The position numbers were made by a program, and so were the translations under genes. From an uncultured Clostridia bacterium (lineage in GTDB: Bacteria > Bacillota > Clostridia > Oscillospirales > Butyricicoccaceae), in contig CAMEPU010000003.1 in NCBI GenBank assembly GCA_945932315.1, forward strand, positions 1 through 36,827: 36,827 nucleotides of DNA, given 5' to 3'. Below are positions 1-8,457 of this stretch, piece by piece; the stretch's first letter is position 1; every line of letters starts with the position of its first letter. The notes under the pieces are model-generated. The model had not been told where the DNA came from. It made no database searches and saw only the letters and a list, made by a program, of their open reading frames with translations.

Positions 1-1363
1 GCGCGATGGACAGGATGGCGGCGACCGATTCGAGGAAGGTGATGTCGGTGTTTGAGATATTGTGACGGTGGGAGCCGCGCTCGTCCGTAAAAACAGTGAA
101 GCCGGCCAGTTCGCCTTCGCAGGTCATGGGTAGCAGAAAATCTGCATGCAAGGCGGTGAGTGCATTTTTTTCACTTTCCCACATCGATTTGTAGGAATGG
201 GTCCTGCGGAATTCGTTGTAGAATACGCCGCGCCGGTATTTTTCAAGCCAGACGGGCAGGGGATGGTCGGCCGCGAGCTTCAGCGAACGCTCCCGGGCGT
301 GATAGGTGCAGAATTGAATGTGGTATTCGCCGCCCTCCCGAACAAAGACGTAAGCCGGGTGATCGGGCATACTGTCCTGCAGCAGATCCTGATAGGTCTG
401 CATGATTTCACCCACGTCGAGCGTGTTGCTGATCGCGTGGCTGAATTCCTTGAGCACGGCCTCCTGCTGCTCCTGTCGCTTGACAAACACGCCGTTCATC
501 AGAAAACGCGTCGCATGATAAACCAGCATGGTGAGCAATGAAAAAACAACCGCGATGATGATCGTTTTGCGCTCGGCAAACTGACTGAAGTTTTTAAAGA
601 AGAAATCTTCAATCGTGCCGTAGCTCGCAACCAGGAAAATGGTGGTAAAGACCGCCGCAATCAGATAACTGGAACCGCGGGAGGCCATCTGCGTCAGTGA
701 GATCAACCGTTTTTTATAGAGCGCGTAATACAGGCAAATCGCGTTGATACCGCAGGAGAGGGTGTCAATCGGCAGGGAGACCATCTGCGGCAGTACCGCC
801 GCGCAGGTGCAGACGAACATGATCGCAATGCCTGCCAGAACGGGAACAAAGTGCGAGATGGGAACCAAATCTTCCGAGATCGCGCGCTGCATCAGACGGA
901 TGATGGCACAGATGATAAGCGCCATGACGATGATCGGGATCACGACTGTCCAGGACACGCCGTAGGTAAAGACGCGCTCGCCGTTCACCGTCGTGACCTG
1001 GGGATCGGGGAAATAAATGTTGAACAGATTGGGGATCGTCACCGCGATCGAGAGAACCAGAATCAGATTCTTGAGAAATTGTCCGCGCGCCCCGCAGAAG
1101 TGGTACATAAAATGATAGTAGGCGCAGGGAACGAGAAAGGTGCAGCAGATGGAAACCTGGTACCAGAAAGCGGAACCGGGATAGAGCATCATACGCATGA
1201 AAAAGGAGCCCGCTGTCCAGCCCGTGAAGATCAGAAGCAGGTGGATGAACGCTTTGACCGTGCGGTTCTTTTTCGCACCCGCGCAGGTCAGCACGAGGAA
1301 CAAATTGCACAGCATCGCGGCGAGCGGGACGGCGTAAAACACCTTGTCGTGGAAACTGCTCAC
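1..1363 (-). CDS. Multi-TM membrane sensor protein with C-terminal GAF-like region, partial (continues beyond left edge)
   Basis: Continuous minus-strand frame from a GTG at 1363 (AGGAGG-type RBS at about 1371-1376) to the edge: VSSFHDKVFYAVPLAAMLCNLFLVLTCAGAKKNRTVKAFIHLLLIF...LKEFSHAISNTLDVGEIMQTYQDLLQ...SNTDITFLESVAAILSIA. Several hydrophobic helices, then GAF-like sequence. GTGA overlap with the GH3 stop. Not in the ORF track because it is open at the edge. Confidence 0.8.
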   Translation of the reverse strand, partial: MSSFHDKVFYAVPLAAMLCNLFLVLTCAGAKKNRTVKAFIHLLLIFTGWTAGSFFMRMMLYPGSAFWYQVSICCTFLVPCAYYHFMYHFCGARGQFLKNLILVLSIAVTIPNLFNIYFPDPQVTTVNGERVFTYGVSWTVVIPIIVMALIICAIIRLMQRAISEDLVPISHFVPVLAGIAIMFVCTCAAVLPQMVSLPIDTLSCGINAICLYYALYKKRLISLTQMASRGSSYLIAAVFTTIFLVASYGTIEDFFFKNFSQFAERKTIIIAVVFSLLTMLVYHATRFLMNGVFVKRQEQQEAVLKEFSHAISNTLDVGEIMQTYQDLLQDSMPDHPAYVFVREGGEYHIQFCTYHARERSLKLAADHPLPVWLEKYRRGVFYNEFRRTHSYKSMWESEKNALTALHADFLLPMTCEGELAGFTVFTDERGSHRHNISNTDITFLESVAAILSIA

Positions 1364-2558
1364 GGCGCCGCCTCCTTTGCATCCGTCTCGTCCGGGCCTT
1401 GCCGGTAAAGGCGCAGCAGATCGAGCACATTCTCATGGGGCGGATTGATATGCGGGATCGGTTCGCCGTAAAGGGTCTCATAGCCCTGAATAGAACCCGT
1501 GCGCAGAATGGTGACCTCAAGCGGATTGATGCCGAGCAGCTTTTTGAGATCCTTGTAGTCTCCATCATAAAAGCGGAAATAAATCCCCAGATGCTCGCAC
1601 AGAATCTCCCGGGTCAGGGTGGCGCTTTGACGGGAGCCCGGCTCCATCTCGACATAAAGATGCAGGAAGGAGTGGTTGTGTTCGTCGTATTCTTTGAGCG
1701 CGAACCAGTCGTGAATGGGCAGACCGGACAATTCGATCACGCTGCGGATCTCGCGCTCGGTGATTCGTGTGAAGCCGGCGATGTCGATAACGGTCGGAAT
1801 GCGGTCTACATATTCAAATTGGGGAAGATCGAGTTCGTCAGCCGGATTTTTGGTGCGCAGACAGCGGTATACGTCGCCCACCCGGTACCGGGTGAAAGCG
1901 CCGCCCTTGAGAACCGTGATGACGAGCTCGTAGTTCTGATTGGCCGAAAGCTCATTCATCAGATAGGTCTTGGGGGTATACGACGGGTCGCGCAGGCTGT
2001 GCAGCATCTCCTGCTCAGGAATGAATTCATAAAAACAGGCGTCCGGGAAAAAGACCAGACCGTTGTGGGCACAAGGCCGGTCGCGTAGGGCAGGGGCGCC
2101 AAAGCGTACAGCATGCGACCGTTCGGCTTGACGTTGAAATGTCCCTTGCGCTTGCTGGTGGTCAGCAGCATGGTGGCCAGCGTGTTGTTTTTATAGGTCT
2201 CCAGCATAGCGGCCGTATAGGGGGCGCATTTATGCGGAAAGTTGCCGCCTTCCCAGGTCGTCTGCAGCCAGATGACCGCGGGCGCGGGCAGCGCGTCGTC
2301 CTTCTGAAGCAGAAGGATGTCGGCATAGTCCTCGAAGGTCGTCAGCGGCACCTGCGAACGGAATTCCTCGAGCGAGCGGGGAGGGGTGTCGCCAAACAGG
2401 CGGCGGCCCAGCTCACACTTGGAGAGCAGATCGATCTGCTCCATCAGCAGGCGTTCCTGCGTCTGCATATATTCCTCAAGTGTGAAATCCAGGAATCCAC
2501 AATATTCCTGCCAGACTGCGGCACGCGGGAGTTTTTTTATTTTTTCCTCGAATGTCAT
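1360..2558 (-). pseudogene. GH3 auxin-responsive-promoter family protein (acyl-acid-amido synthetase-like), split by one frameshift near 2065-2075
   Basis: N-terminal ORF 1959..2558 (MTFEEKIKKLPRAAVWQEYCG...GRMLYALAPLPYATGLVPT) continues in another frame as GLVFFPDACFYEFIPEQEMLHSLRDPSYTPKTYLMNELSANQNYELVITVLKGGAFTRYRVGDVYRC, typical of GH3 proteins. Confidence 0.75.
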
Positions 2559-2584
2559 GACGAACTCTTTTCTCCCCTAAGAAA

Positions 2585-3136
2585 TCACTTCGAGCGAAAG
2601 CAGGCCCGGATGCTGTCACGGGTGGGCAGCAAAAACGGGGTCCTCTTTTGATACGCATCGTACCCGGCGAGCGTATGCGGAAAAATAAATCGGTCCTGCC
2701 ACCAGACGTAGGCCGTATCGAGCGCGGTGTACAACAGGGCGGCGGTCCAGAGCTGCGCGCCGTCGAGAGCGGCCGCGGCCAGCAGATACGTCAGCGCCAG
2801 CCAGAGCACGCCGGGATGGCGGCAAAGGGCATAGACGCCGGTATCAATTACAGAAAGCCCGCCGTCTCCGGCGTAGGTGTCCGAAAACGGGAGCGCGAAA
2901 AACAGGGTATAGAACTCAAGCGCAAGCGCGCCTGCCGCCCCCAGCAGCAGGAGAACGCGCGGCAGAGTCAGTTGGCCGGGGTAATTGTCCCGGAAAAGCG
3001 CGACGGAAGAGGCGGCCAGCAGCAGACAACCGAGCGCAAACAGCGCGGAAGCGGAGCGGCGTCTGCCGCGCAGGCCGAGCCAATCGGACAGGGCGCAGAC
3101 CGGAAAGGACAGCGCGCCCAGAAACAGCGCGGTCAT
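2585..3136 (-). CDS. Membrane methyltransferase, isoprenylcysteine carboxyl methyltransferase/NnrU-like
   Basis: Start reassigned to MTALFLGALSFPVCALSDW at 3136 (ATGA overlap with degV stop). Multi-TM, CRHPGVLWLAL and C-terminal YDAYQKRTPFLLP resemble ICMT-like enzymes. Confidence 0.65.
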   Translation of the reverse strand: MTALFLGALSFPVCALSDWLGLRGRRRSASALFALGCLLLAASSVALFRDNYPGQLTLPRVLLLLGAAGALALEFYTLFFALPFSDTYAGDGGLSVIDTGVYALCRHPGVLWLALTYLLAAAALDGAQLWTAALLYTALDTAYVWWQDRFIFPHTLAGYDAYQKRTPFLLPTRDSIRACFRSK

Positions 3137-3987
3137 GCGTGCGGCTCGCGGAAGGCGATGCCGATGCAGCCCGGGCCGGTATAGATGCCGATGACGGCAC
3201 CCACCCACTCGACGCGCACGGTTGCTTCGGGGTCGATCGCACGCAGACGGTCGGCGAACGCGTTCGCCAGTTCCTCGCGCTGCGAATGATAGATGAAGAC
3301 GTCGGTGCCTTTATGAGCCAGTGTTTTATAGTTGTCCAGAAATTTCTGAATGCCCGCGTCGACCGTGCGGACGAAGCCGTCGTCGTGGATCATGCCGTCG
3401 GTGAAAGTCAGAATGGGTTTGATCTTCAACAGATCGGCAGCCAGCAGGCGGATCGTACCCGAACGGCCGCCCTTGCGGGCGTATTGCAGCGATTCGGTGA
3501 CGAAAAAGCAGTTCATGTGGCTGTGCGCCCGGTCGAGATAACTCAGAATCTCCTGCGCGTCCGCGCCCCGCTGGGCCATGCGGCCGGCTTCGATCGCGAG
3601 CAGCGCCAGCGTAAAGCAGATCTGCAGCGAGTCGTAGACATGGATCGGCGTCGGAAAGCCCTGTTCCGCCAGCAGCTTGGCTGCGGCGCAGGCCGTGTTG
3701 TAGGAACCGGACATGCGGCTGGTCAGACAGATGCAGATGATCGCGTCCGCGCCTTCCGCCTTGCGGAAATATTCAGCGTACAGGCCGATGCTGGGCTGCG
3801 AGGTGGTCGGCAGTTTTTCCGCCTTCGCCAGACGTTCATAAAGAACGGGCGGCGTGATGTCGATGTTGTTGAGCAGCTGTTCATCGCCGAAAATGACAGC
3901 GTCGGGCACCAATGTGATGCCGAATTCTTCCGCCAGCGCAGGGGTCAGGTCGGAGACGGAGTTGGTGAAAATACGGACGTTTGCCAT
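3133..3987 (-). CDS. DegV family (fatty-acid-binding) protein
   Basis: MANVRIFTNSVSDLTPALAEEFGITLVPDAVIFGDE...PTTSQPS...CICLTSRMSGSYNTACAAAKLL; classic DegV pattern. Confidence 0.92.
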   Translation of the reverse strand: MANVRIFTNSVSDLTPALAEEFGITLVPDAVIFGDEQLLNNIDITPPVLYERLAKAEKLPTTSQPSIGLYAEYFRKAEGADAIICICLTSRMSGSYNTACAAAKLLAEQGFPTPIHVYDSLQICFTLALLAIEAGRMAQRGADAQEILSYLDRAHSHMNCFFVTESLQYARKGGRSGTIRLLAADLLKIKPILTFTDGMIHDDGFVRTVDAGIQKFLDNYKTLAHKGTDVFIYHSQREELANAFADRLRAIDPEATVRVEWVGAVIGIYTGPGCIGIAFREPHA

Positions 3988-4041
3988 GGGCGCAGCACCG
4001 GCCTTTCAAGGTTACACTTTAAGCATAAAACTACAATTTGA

Positions 4042-4070
4042 ATTATAACAGAAAATAAATGAAACGCTAA
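4042..4070 (-). promoter_or_regulatory. Putative promoter for the degV operon
   Basis: Minus-strand TTAGCG-N17-TATAAT; exact -10, weak -35. Confidence 0.45.
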
Positions 4071-4094
4071 CTTATTTGTCAAAAAAAGCGAAAA

Positions 4095-4128
4095 AAAGAG
4101 AAAAAAAGAGGAAACCGAAGTTTCCCCT
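4095..4128 (-). terminator. Rho-independent terminator downstream of ruvX
   Basis: Minus strand GGGGAAAC-TTCG-GTTTCCTC followed by TTTTTTTCTCTTTTTTT. Confidence 0.7.
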
Positions 4129-4152
4129 TTTTATGTAAAGCAAACTGCCCGC

Positions 4153-4572
4153 TCATCCACGGGTTCTCCGAAAATCGAGATATCCCTGTAAAATCAGCGT
4201 TGCCGCGACCGCATCAACGTTCTGACGGTGCTTTTTTTCCTTTTTTCCGGCGCTGTGCAGGATGGCGTGCGCTTCGACCGTGGTGCGGCGCTCGTCCCAG
4301 AGGACAGGCTTGAGGCCGGTGCGCGCTTCGAGCTCGGCGGCCAGCGCCCGGCACTTCTCGGCGCGCGGGCCTTCAGAGCCGTCCATGTTGCGCGGGAAGC
4401 CGAGCACGATCTCCTCGATCCGGTTGTCGCGGATAAAGGCGGTGAGCTTGTCGAGCAGCTTGTCGTGGTTCCATTCGGCGATGACCGAGGGCGAGCCGGC
4501 GAGCAGGCCGGTCGCATCGGACACGGAAAGGCCGGTGCGCGCGTCACCGTAGTCGATGCCAAGGATCTTCAT
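4153..4572 (-). CDS. ruvX: Putative pre-16S rRNA nuclease / Holliday junction resolvase RuvX (YqgF)
   Basis: Start reassigned to [19 protein letters not shown] at 4572 with [21 protein letters not shown] and [10 protein letters not shown] motifs, [15 protein letters not shown]. Confidence 0.9.
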   Translation of the reverse strand: MKILGIDYGDARTGLSVSDATGLLAGSPSVIAEWNHDKLLDKLTAFIRDNRIEEIVLGFPRNMDGSEGPRAEKCRALAAELEARTGLKPVLWDERRTTVEAHAILHSAGKKEKKHRQNVDAVAATLILQGYLDFRRTRG

Positions 4573-4659
4573 AGGGCAGTACCTCCGCTGGTTTGTGATT
4601 ATTATGCTCATTATAGCATAAACCGTCCGGAATTTGTACAAATTTTCCCGAAAAAAATG

Positions 4660-4688
4660 TTGACCGCGCGGGAGGGGCGTGTTACAAT
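4660..4688 (+). promoter_or_regulatory. Putative sigma-A promoter for rpmG-secE-nusG
   Basis: TTGACC-N17-TACAAT. Confidence 0.65.
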
Positions 4689-4878
4689 AAAAACACCTGT
4701 GCAGGTTCTTTTTTTGCGCTGTTTTTTGGAGCCATTCATCGGGTTCCGAAACGGGACGAGCTTGCAACAGGGAGGCAAGGTCCCTGAAAAACGGGACAGT
4801 AAAACAGGCTGCCGCCGGTGCATTTCCAACCCAATCTGCGCCGCGCGTCCGCTAAAAAATAAGGAGGTGCCGTTATTT

Positions 4879-5028
4879 ATGCGCGTTAAGGTAACGCTCG
4901 CCTGCACTGAGTGCAAGCAAAGAAACTACAACACGATGAAGAACAAGAAGAATGATCCCGACCGCCTTGAGATGAACAAGTACTGCCGCTTCTGCAAGAA
5001 GCATACTACGCATCGCGAGACCAAGTAA
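4879..5028 (+). CDS. rpmG: 50S ribosomal protein L33 (zinc-ribbon form)
   Basis: [49 protein letters not shown]; two CxxC pairs; AAGGAGG RBS. Confidence 0.95.
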   Translation: MRVKVTLACTECKQRNYNTMKNKKNDPDRLEMNKYCRFCKKHTTHRETK

Positions 5029-5052
5029 TCGACAAGAAAGGAAGTACGCTGC

Positions 5053-5286
5053 ATGGCAGATCAGGAAATCAAAAAAACTGACAAGAAGCCGTCGGTGTTC
5101 GGTCGTTTCGGCAAATGGTATCGTGAGCTGAAGAGCGAGGTCAAGAAGATCGTCTGGCCGACCAAGGAGCAGACCCTGAACAACACCGGTGTTGTCCTGG
5201 CGTGCTGTCTGGTCGTCGGCGTTTTCATCTGGATCGTTGACGCGGTCCTGAACCTCGGTGTCGCCGGGCTCATCAGCCTCTTTTAA
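5053..5286 (+). CDS. secE: Preprotein translocase subunit SecE
   Basis: GKWYRELKSEVKKIVWPTKEQTLNNTGVVL; single C-terminal TM; next to nusG. Confidence 0.95.
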   Translation: MADQEIKKTDKKPSVFGRFGKWYRELKSEVKKIVWPTKEQTLNNTGVVLACCLVVGVFIWIVDAVLNLGVAGLISLF

Positions 5287-5303
5287 CCGAGAGGGGTCGG
5301 AAT

Positions 5304-5831
5304 ATGTCTGACGCTGCAAAGTGGTACGTTGTCCATACGTACTCGGGCTATGAAAACAAGGTAGCCTCGTCCATTGAAATGGCGGTTGAAAACCGCAAGC
5401 TCCATGATCTGATCACCGCGGTCAATGTCCCGGTCGAAAAGGTCACCGAGGTCAAGGACGGAAAAACCCGCGAAGTTGAGCGCAAGCTCTTCCCCGGCTA
5501 TGTCCTCGTGAAGATGGTGCTCACCGACGAAAGCTGGTATCTCGTGCGCAATACGCGCGGCTGCACCGGGTTTGTCGGCCCCAACTCCAACAAGCCGCTT
5601 CCGCTTTCCGATGAGGAAGTTGTGAAGATGGGCGTTGAAAAGCGCGAAATCGAACTGAACTATGCACTGGGCGACAGCGTTCGCATCATCGATGGCCCGC
5701 TTGCCGGATTCATCGGCGTGGTCGATCTGCTGGAGTCCGAAAAGAACAAGGTGCGCGTCGTCGTATCCATGTTCGGCCGAGAGACCCCCGTCGAGCTGGA
5801 GCTCGATCAGGTGGAAGCCCTCGGAGAATAA
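5304..5831 (+). CDS. nusG: Transcription termination/antitermination protein NusG
   Basis: AKWYVVHTYSGYENKVASSIE...FPGYVLVKM...VRNTRGCTGFVG; KOW-like C-terminus. Confidence 0.97.
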   Translation: MSDAAKWYVVHTYSGYENKVASSIEMAVENRKLHDLITAVNVPVEKVTEVKDGKTREVERKLFPGYVLVKMVLTDESWYLVRNTRGCTGFVGPNSNKPLPLSDEEVVKMGVEKREIELNYALGDSVRIIDGPLAGFIGVVDLLESEKNKVRVVVSMFGRETPVELELDQVEALGE

Positions 5832-5849
5832 AAAATTTGCCGCAATGAC

Positions 5850-5910
5850 GGCAGATGGCAAGTGGGAGAACCCGTCCTGTGGATGCGGTTCGCCAGCCAC
5901 CACATTTTGT
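5850..5910 (+). promoter_or_regulatory. Candidate structured r-protein leader upstream of rplK (L1-site-like)
   Basis: TGACGGCAGATGGCAAGTGGGAG...CCAGCCACCAC before the SD, similar in layout to the rplK-rplA intergenic element. Confidence 0.4.
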
Positions 5911-5929
5911 TAAGGAGGAAACCTCAACC

Positions 5930-6355
5930 ATGGCACAAAAAGTAGTAGGTTATATCAAGCTCCAGATTCCTGCTGGCAAGGCAACTCCTGCGCCTCCGGT
6001 TGGTCCTGCACTGGGCCAGCATGGCGTAAACATCATGGCCTTCACCAAGGAATTCAATGAGCGCACCAAGAACGACGCCGGCCTGATCATCCCGGTCGTC
6101 ATCACTGTATACGCAGACCGTTCTTTCAGCTTCGTCACCAAGACTCCTCCGGCAGCCGTTCTGATCAAGAAGGCTTGCAAGATCGAGTCCGGCTCCGCTG
6201 TTCCGAACAAGACCAAGGTCGCTAAGATCTCCAAGGCCGACGTTCAGAAGATTGCCGAGATGAAGATGCCCGACCTCAACGCCGCTTCCGTAGAGGCCGC
6301 GATGAGCATGATCGCCGGCACCTGCCGCTCCATGGGCATCACCGTCGAGGAGTAA
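5930..6355 (+). CDS. rplK: 50S ribosomal protein L11
   Basis: [53 protein letters not shown]. Confidence 0.98.
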   Translation: MAQKVVGYIKLQIPAGKATPAPPVGPALGQHGVNIMAFTKEFNERTKNDAGLIIPVVITVYADRSFSFVTKTPPAAVLIKKACKIESGSAVPNKTKVAKISKADVQKIAEMKMPDLNAASVEAAMSMIAGTCRSMGITVEE

Positions 6356-6400
6356 TTTTTAGATCATATCTCCCCGACAATTCTGAAAGAATTACACGTT

Positions 6401-6456
6401 GACGGCAAATCTGCCGTCTTAGTGGGAGGGAAATTCCCGCTGTACCACTTAAGGAG
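6401..6456 (+). promoter_or_regulatory. Candidate L1-binding mRNA leader upstream of rplA
   Basis: GACGGCAAATCTGCCGTC hairpin followed by AGTGGGAGGGAAATTCCCGCTGTACCACT directly before AAGGAGG. Confidence 0.55.
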
Positions 6457-6465
6457 GATATTATT

Positions 6466-7158
6466 GTGCGCAAAGGTAAAAAGTATGTAGAGAGCGCGAA
6501 GCTGATCGATCGTTCCAAGCAGTACGACCCGGCTGAAGCGCTTGCAACCGTTGTTTCTACCGCAAAGGCTAAGTTCGACGAGACCGTCGAGCTGCATGTA
6601 AAGCTGGGCGTTGACTCCCGTCACGCTGACCAGCAGGTTCGCGGCGCTATCGTTCTGCCGAACGGCACCGGTAAGTCTGTCCGCGTTCTGGTATTCGCAA
6701 AGGGCGCCAAGGCTGACGAGGCTCGTGAGGCCGGCGCTGAGTATGTAGGCGAGATGGACATGGTCGAGAAGATCCAGAAGGAGAACTTCTTCGATTATGA
6801 CGTCGTTATCGCAACTCCCGACATGATGGGCGTTGTCGGCCGCCTCGGTAAGATCCTGGGCCCCAAGGGCCTGATGCCGAACCCCAAGGCCGGCACCGTT
6901 TCGATGGACGTTGCCCGTGCGGTTCGCGAGTCCAAGGCTGGTAAGATCGAGTACCGTCTCGACAAGACCAACATCATCCACTGCCCGATCGGCAAGGTTT
7001 CCTTCGGCCCCGAGAAGCTCGAGGAGAACTTCAACGCTCTGATGGGCGCGATCATCAAGGCAAAGCCGGCTGCTGCCAAGGGCCAGTACGTTCGTTCCTG
7101 CGTCGTCGCTTCCACCATGGGCCCCGGCGTCAAGGTCAACGCTGCCAAGCTGATCTGA
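6466..7158 (+). CDS. rplA: 50S ribosomal protein L1
   Basis: GTG start; [23 protein letters not shown]...[21 protein letters not shown]. Confidence 0.98.
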   Translation: MRKGKKYVESAKLIDRSKQYDPAEALATVVSTAKAKFDETVELHVKLGVDSRHADQQVRGAIVLPNGTGKSVRVLVFAKGAKADEAREAGAEYVGEMDMVEKIQKENFFDYDVVIATPDMMGVVGRLGKILGPKGLMPNPKAGTVSMDVARAVRESKAGKIEYRLDKTNIIHCPIGKVSFGPEKLEENFNALMGAIIKAKPAAAKGQYVRSCVVASTMGPGVKVNAAKLI

Positions 7159-7192
7159 TCCGCGAAAATCGCGATTTTTACAGAGAAATGTG

Positions 7193-7220
7193 TTGACATT
7201 TCCGGCTTATCTGCTATAAT
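7193..7220 (+). promoter_or_regulatory. Sigma-A promoter for rplJ-rplL
   Basis: TTGACA-N16-TATAAT. Confidence 0.8.
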
Positions 7221-7228
7221 TAAATAGC

Positions 7229-7360
7229 TTGGTCAAAGACAGCAGGCCGCCGTATGGCTGTAAGACGGATTTCTTCCGCGCCCGCCGAGGTCAACACGTT
7301 TTACTTTGTAACGTTAGTACCCTCTTGTGTCTTTGCACAAGAGGGTATTTTATTATTGAT
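7229..7360 (+). ncRNA. Ribosomal protein L10 leader
   Basis: AAAGACAGCAGG...GCCCGCCGAGGT core of L10 leaders, then a terminator hairpin, upstream of rplJ. Confidence 0.85.
7318..7353 (+). terminator. Attenuator terminator in the L10 leader
   Basis: TACCCTCTTGTG-tctttg-CACAAGAGGGTA followed by TTTTATT. Confidence 0.8.
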
Positions 7361-7374
7361 GGAGGTGAAACAAG

Positions 7375-7926
7375 ATGCCTAACGCAAAGGTTCTTGAAGA
7401 AAAGAAGGCACTGGTCGCTTCTCTGGTTGAGAAGATCAAGAACAGCCCGTCCGGCGTTCTGGTCGACTACAAGGGTATCACCGTTGAGGACGATACCAAG
7501 CTGCGTCACGATCTGCGTGAGGCTGGCGTTGAGTACATGGTTATCAAGAACACCATGCTCCGCTTTGCCGCTGACGAGCTGGGCTTCAATGCTCTGGACG
7601 AGCATCTGAACGGCACCACCGCTCTGGCGATCGCCGGCGAGGATGTTGTCGCTCCCGCGCGCATCCTGAACGACTATGCCAAGAAGCATGACAACTTCAA
7701 AATTAAGGCTGGCTACCTCGAGGGCGAGGTAATCGACGAGGCGAAGGTCGTTAGCCTGGCTAACCTGCCGAGCCGCGAGGGTCTCATCGCGCAGGTACTG
7801 TATGGCTTCAATTTCCCCATTACTCAGCTGGTTATCGCGCTGGATAACATCGCGAAGAAGACTGAGGATGGCGAAGCCCTGGTTTCTTCCCTGGTTGCTC
7901 CCAAGGCAGAGGCTGCTGCTGAGTAA
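7375..7926 (+). CDS. rplJ: 50S ribosomal protein L10
   Basis: MPNAKVLEEKKALVASLVEKIKNSPSGVLVDYKGITVEDDTKLR...VIKNTMLRFA. Confidence 0.97.
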   Translation: MPNAKVLEEKKALVASLVEKIKNSPSGVLVDYKGITVEDDTKLRHDLREAGVEYMVIKNTMLRFAADELGFNALDEHLNGTTALAIAGEDVVAPARILNDYAKKHDNFKIKAGYLEGEVIDEAKVVSLANLPSREGLIAQVLYGFNFPITQLVIALDNIAKKTEDGEALVSSLVAPKAEAAAE

Positions 7927-7984
7927 TTCAGCGTTTCTTTCTTAAATTTAATTTATTTAATTACGAAATTGGAGGTATATTACC

Positions 7985-8353
7985 ATGACTATTCAGGAAA
8001 TTATGGATGCCGTCAAGGAACTGAAGGTTCTGGAGCTGGCTGAGCTGGTTAAGGCTCTGGAAGAGGAGTTTGGCGTTTCCGCTATGCCCGTTGCCGTTGC
8101 TGGCGCTGCTGCTGCTGGCGATGCTCCGGCTGCTGAGGAGAAGACCGAGTTTGACGTTGAGCTGACCGAGGCTGGCGCTTCTAAGATCAACGTTATCAAG
8201 GTTGTTCGTGCGATCACCGGCCTGGGCCTGAAGGAGGCCAAGGAGAAGGTTGATGGCGCTCCGTCCATCATCAAGGAGGCTGCTTCCAAGGAGGATGCAG
8301 AGTCCATCAAGGCTCAGCTGGAAGAGGCTGGCGCAAAGGTTACCCTGAAGTAA
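7985..8353 (+). CDS. rplL: 50S ribosomal protein L7/L12
   Basis: [33 protein letters not shown]...[20 protein letters not shown]. Confidence 0.98.
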   Translation: MTIQEIMDAVKELKVLELAELVKALEEEFGVSAMPVAVAGAAAAGDAPAAEEKTEFDVELTEAGASKINVIKVVRAITGLGLKEAKEKVDGAPSIIKEAASKEDAESIKAQLEEAGAKVTLK

Positions 8354-8371
8354 TCTTTTTCCAATCGAATC

Positions 8372-8405
8372 AAAAGGGACAGGCTGTATGGCCTGTCCTT
8401 TTTTG
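8372..8405 (+). terminator. Rho-independent terminator after rplL
   Basis: AAAAGGGACAGGC-tgtatg-GCCTGTCCTTTTTT. Confidence 0.9.
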
Positions 8406-8419
8406 TATCTGTTCACAGA

Positions 8420-8455
8420 AAAAGTCCGTCCGAAGCAAGTTTCGGACGGACTTTC
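8420..8455 (-). terminator. Terminator for the nitroreductase gene
   Basis: AAAGTCCGTCCGAA/TTCGGACGGACTTT stem; T-run on minus strand. Confidence 0.75.
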
Positions 8456-8457
8456 GC

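Noticed and set aside
2007-2085. Programmed -1 frameshift in GH3
   Set aside because: No slippery heptamer and no obvious downstream stimulatory stem noted at the transition; an indel is the simpler explanation.
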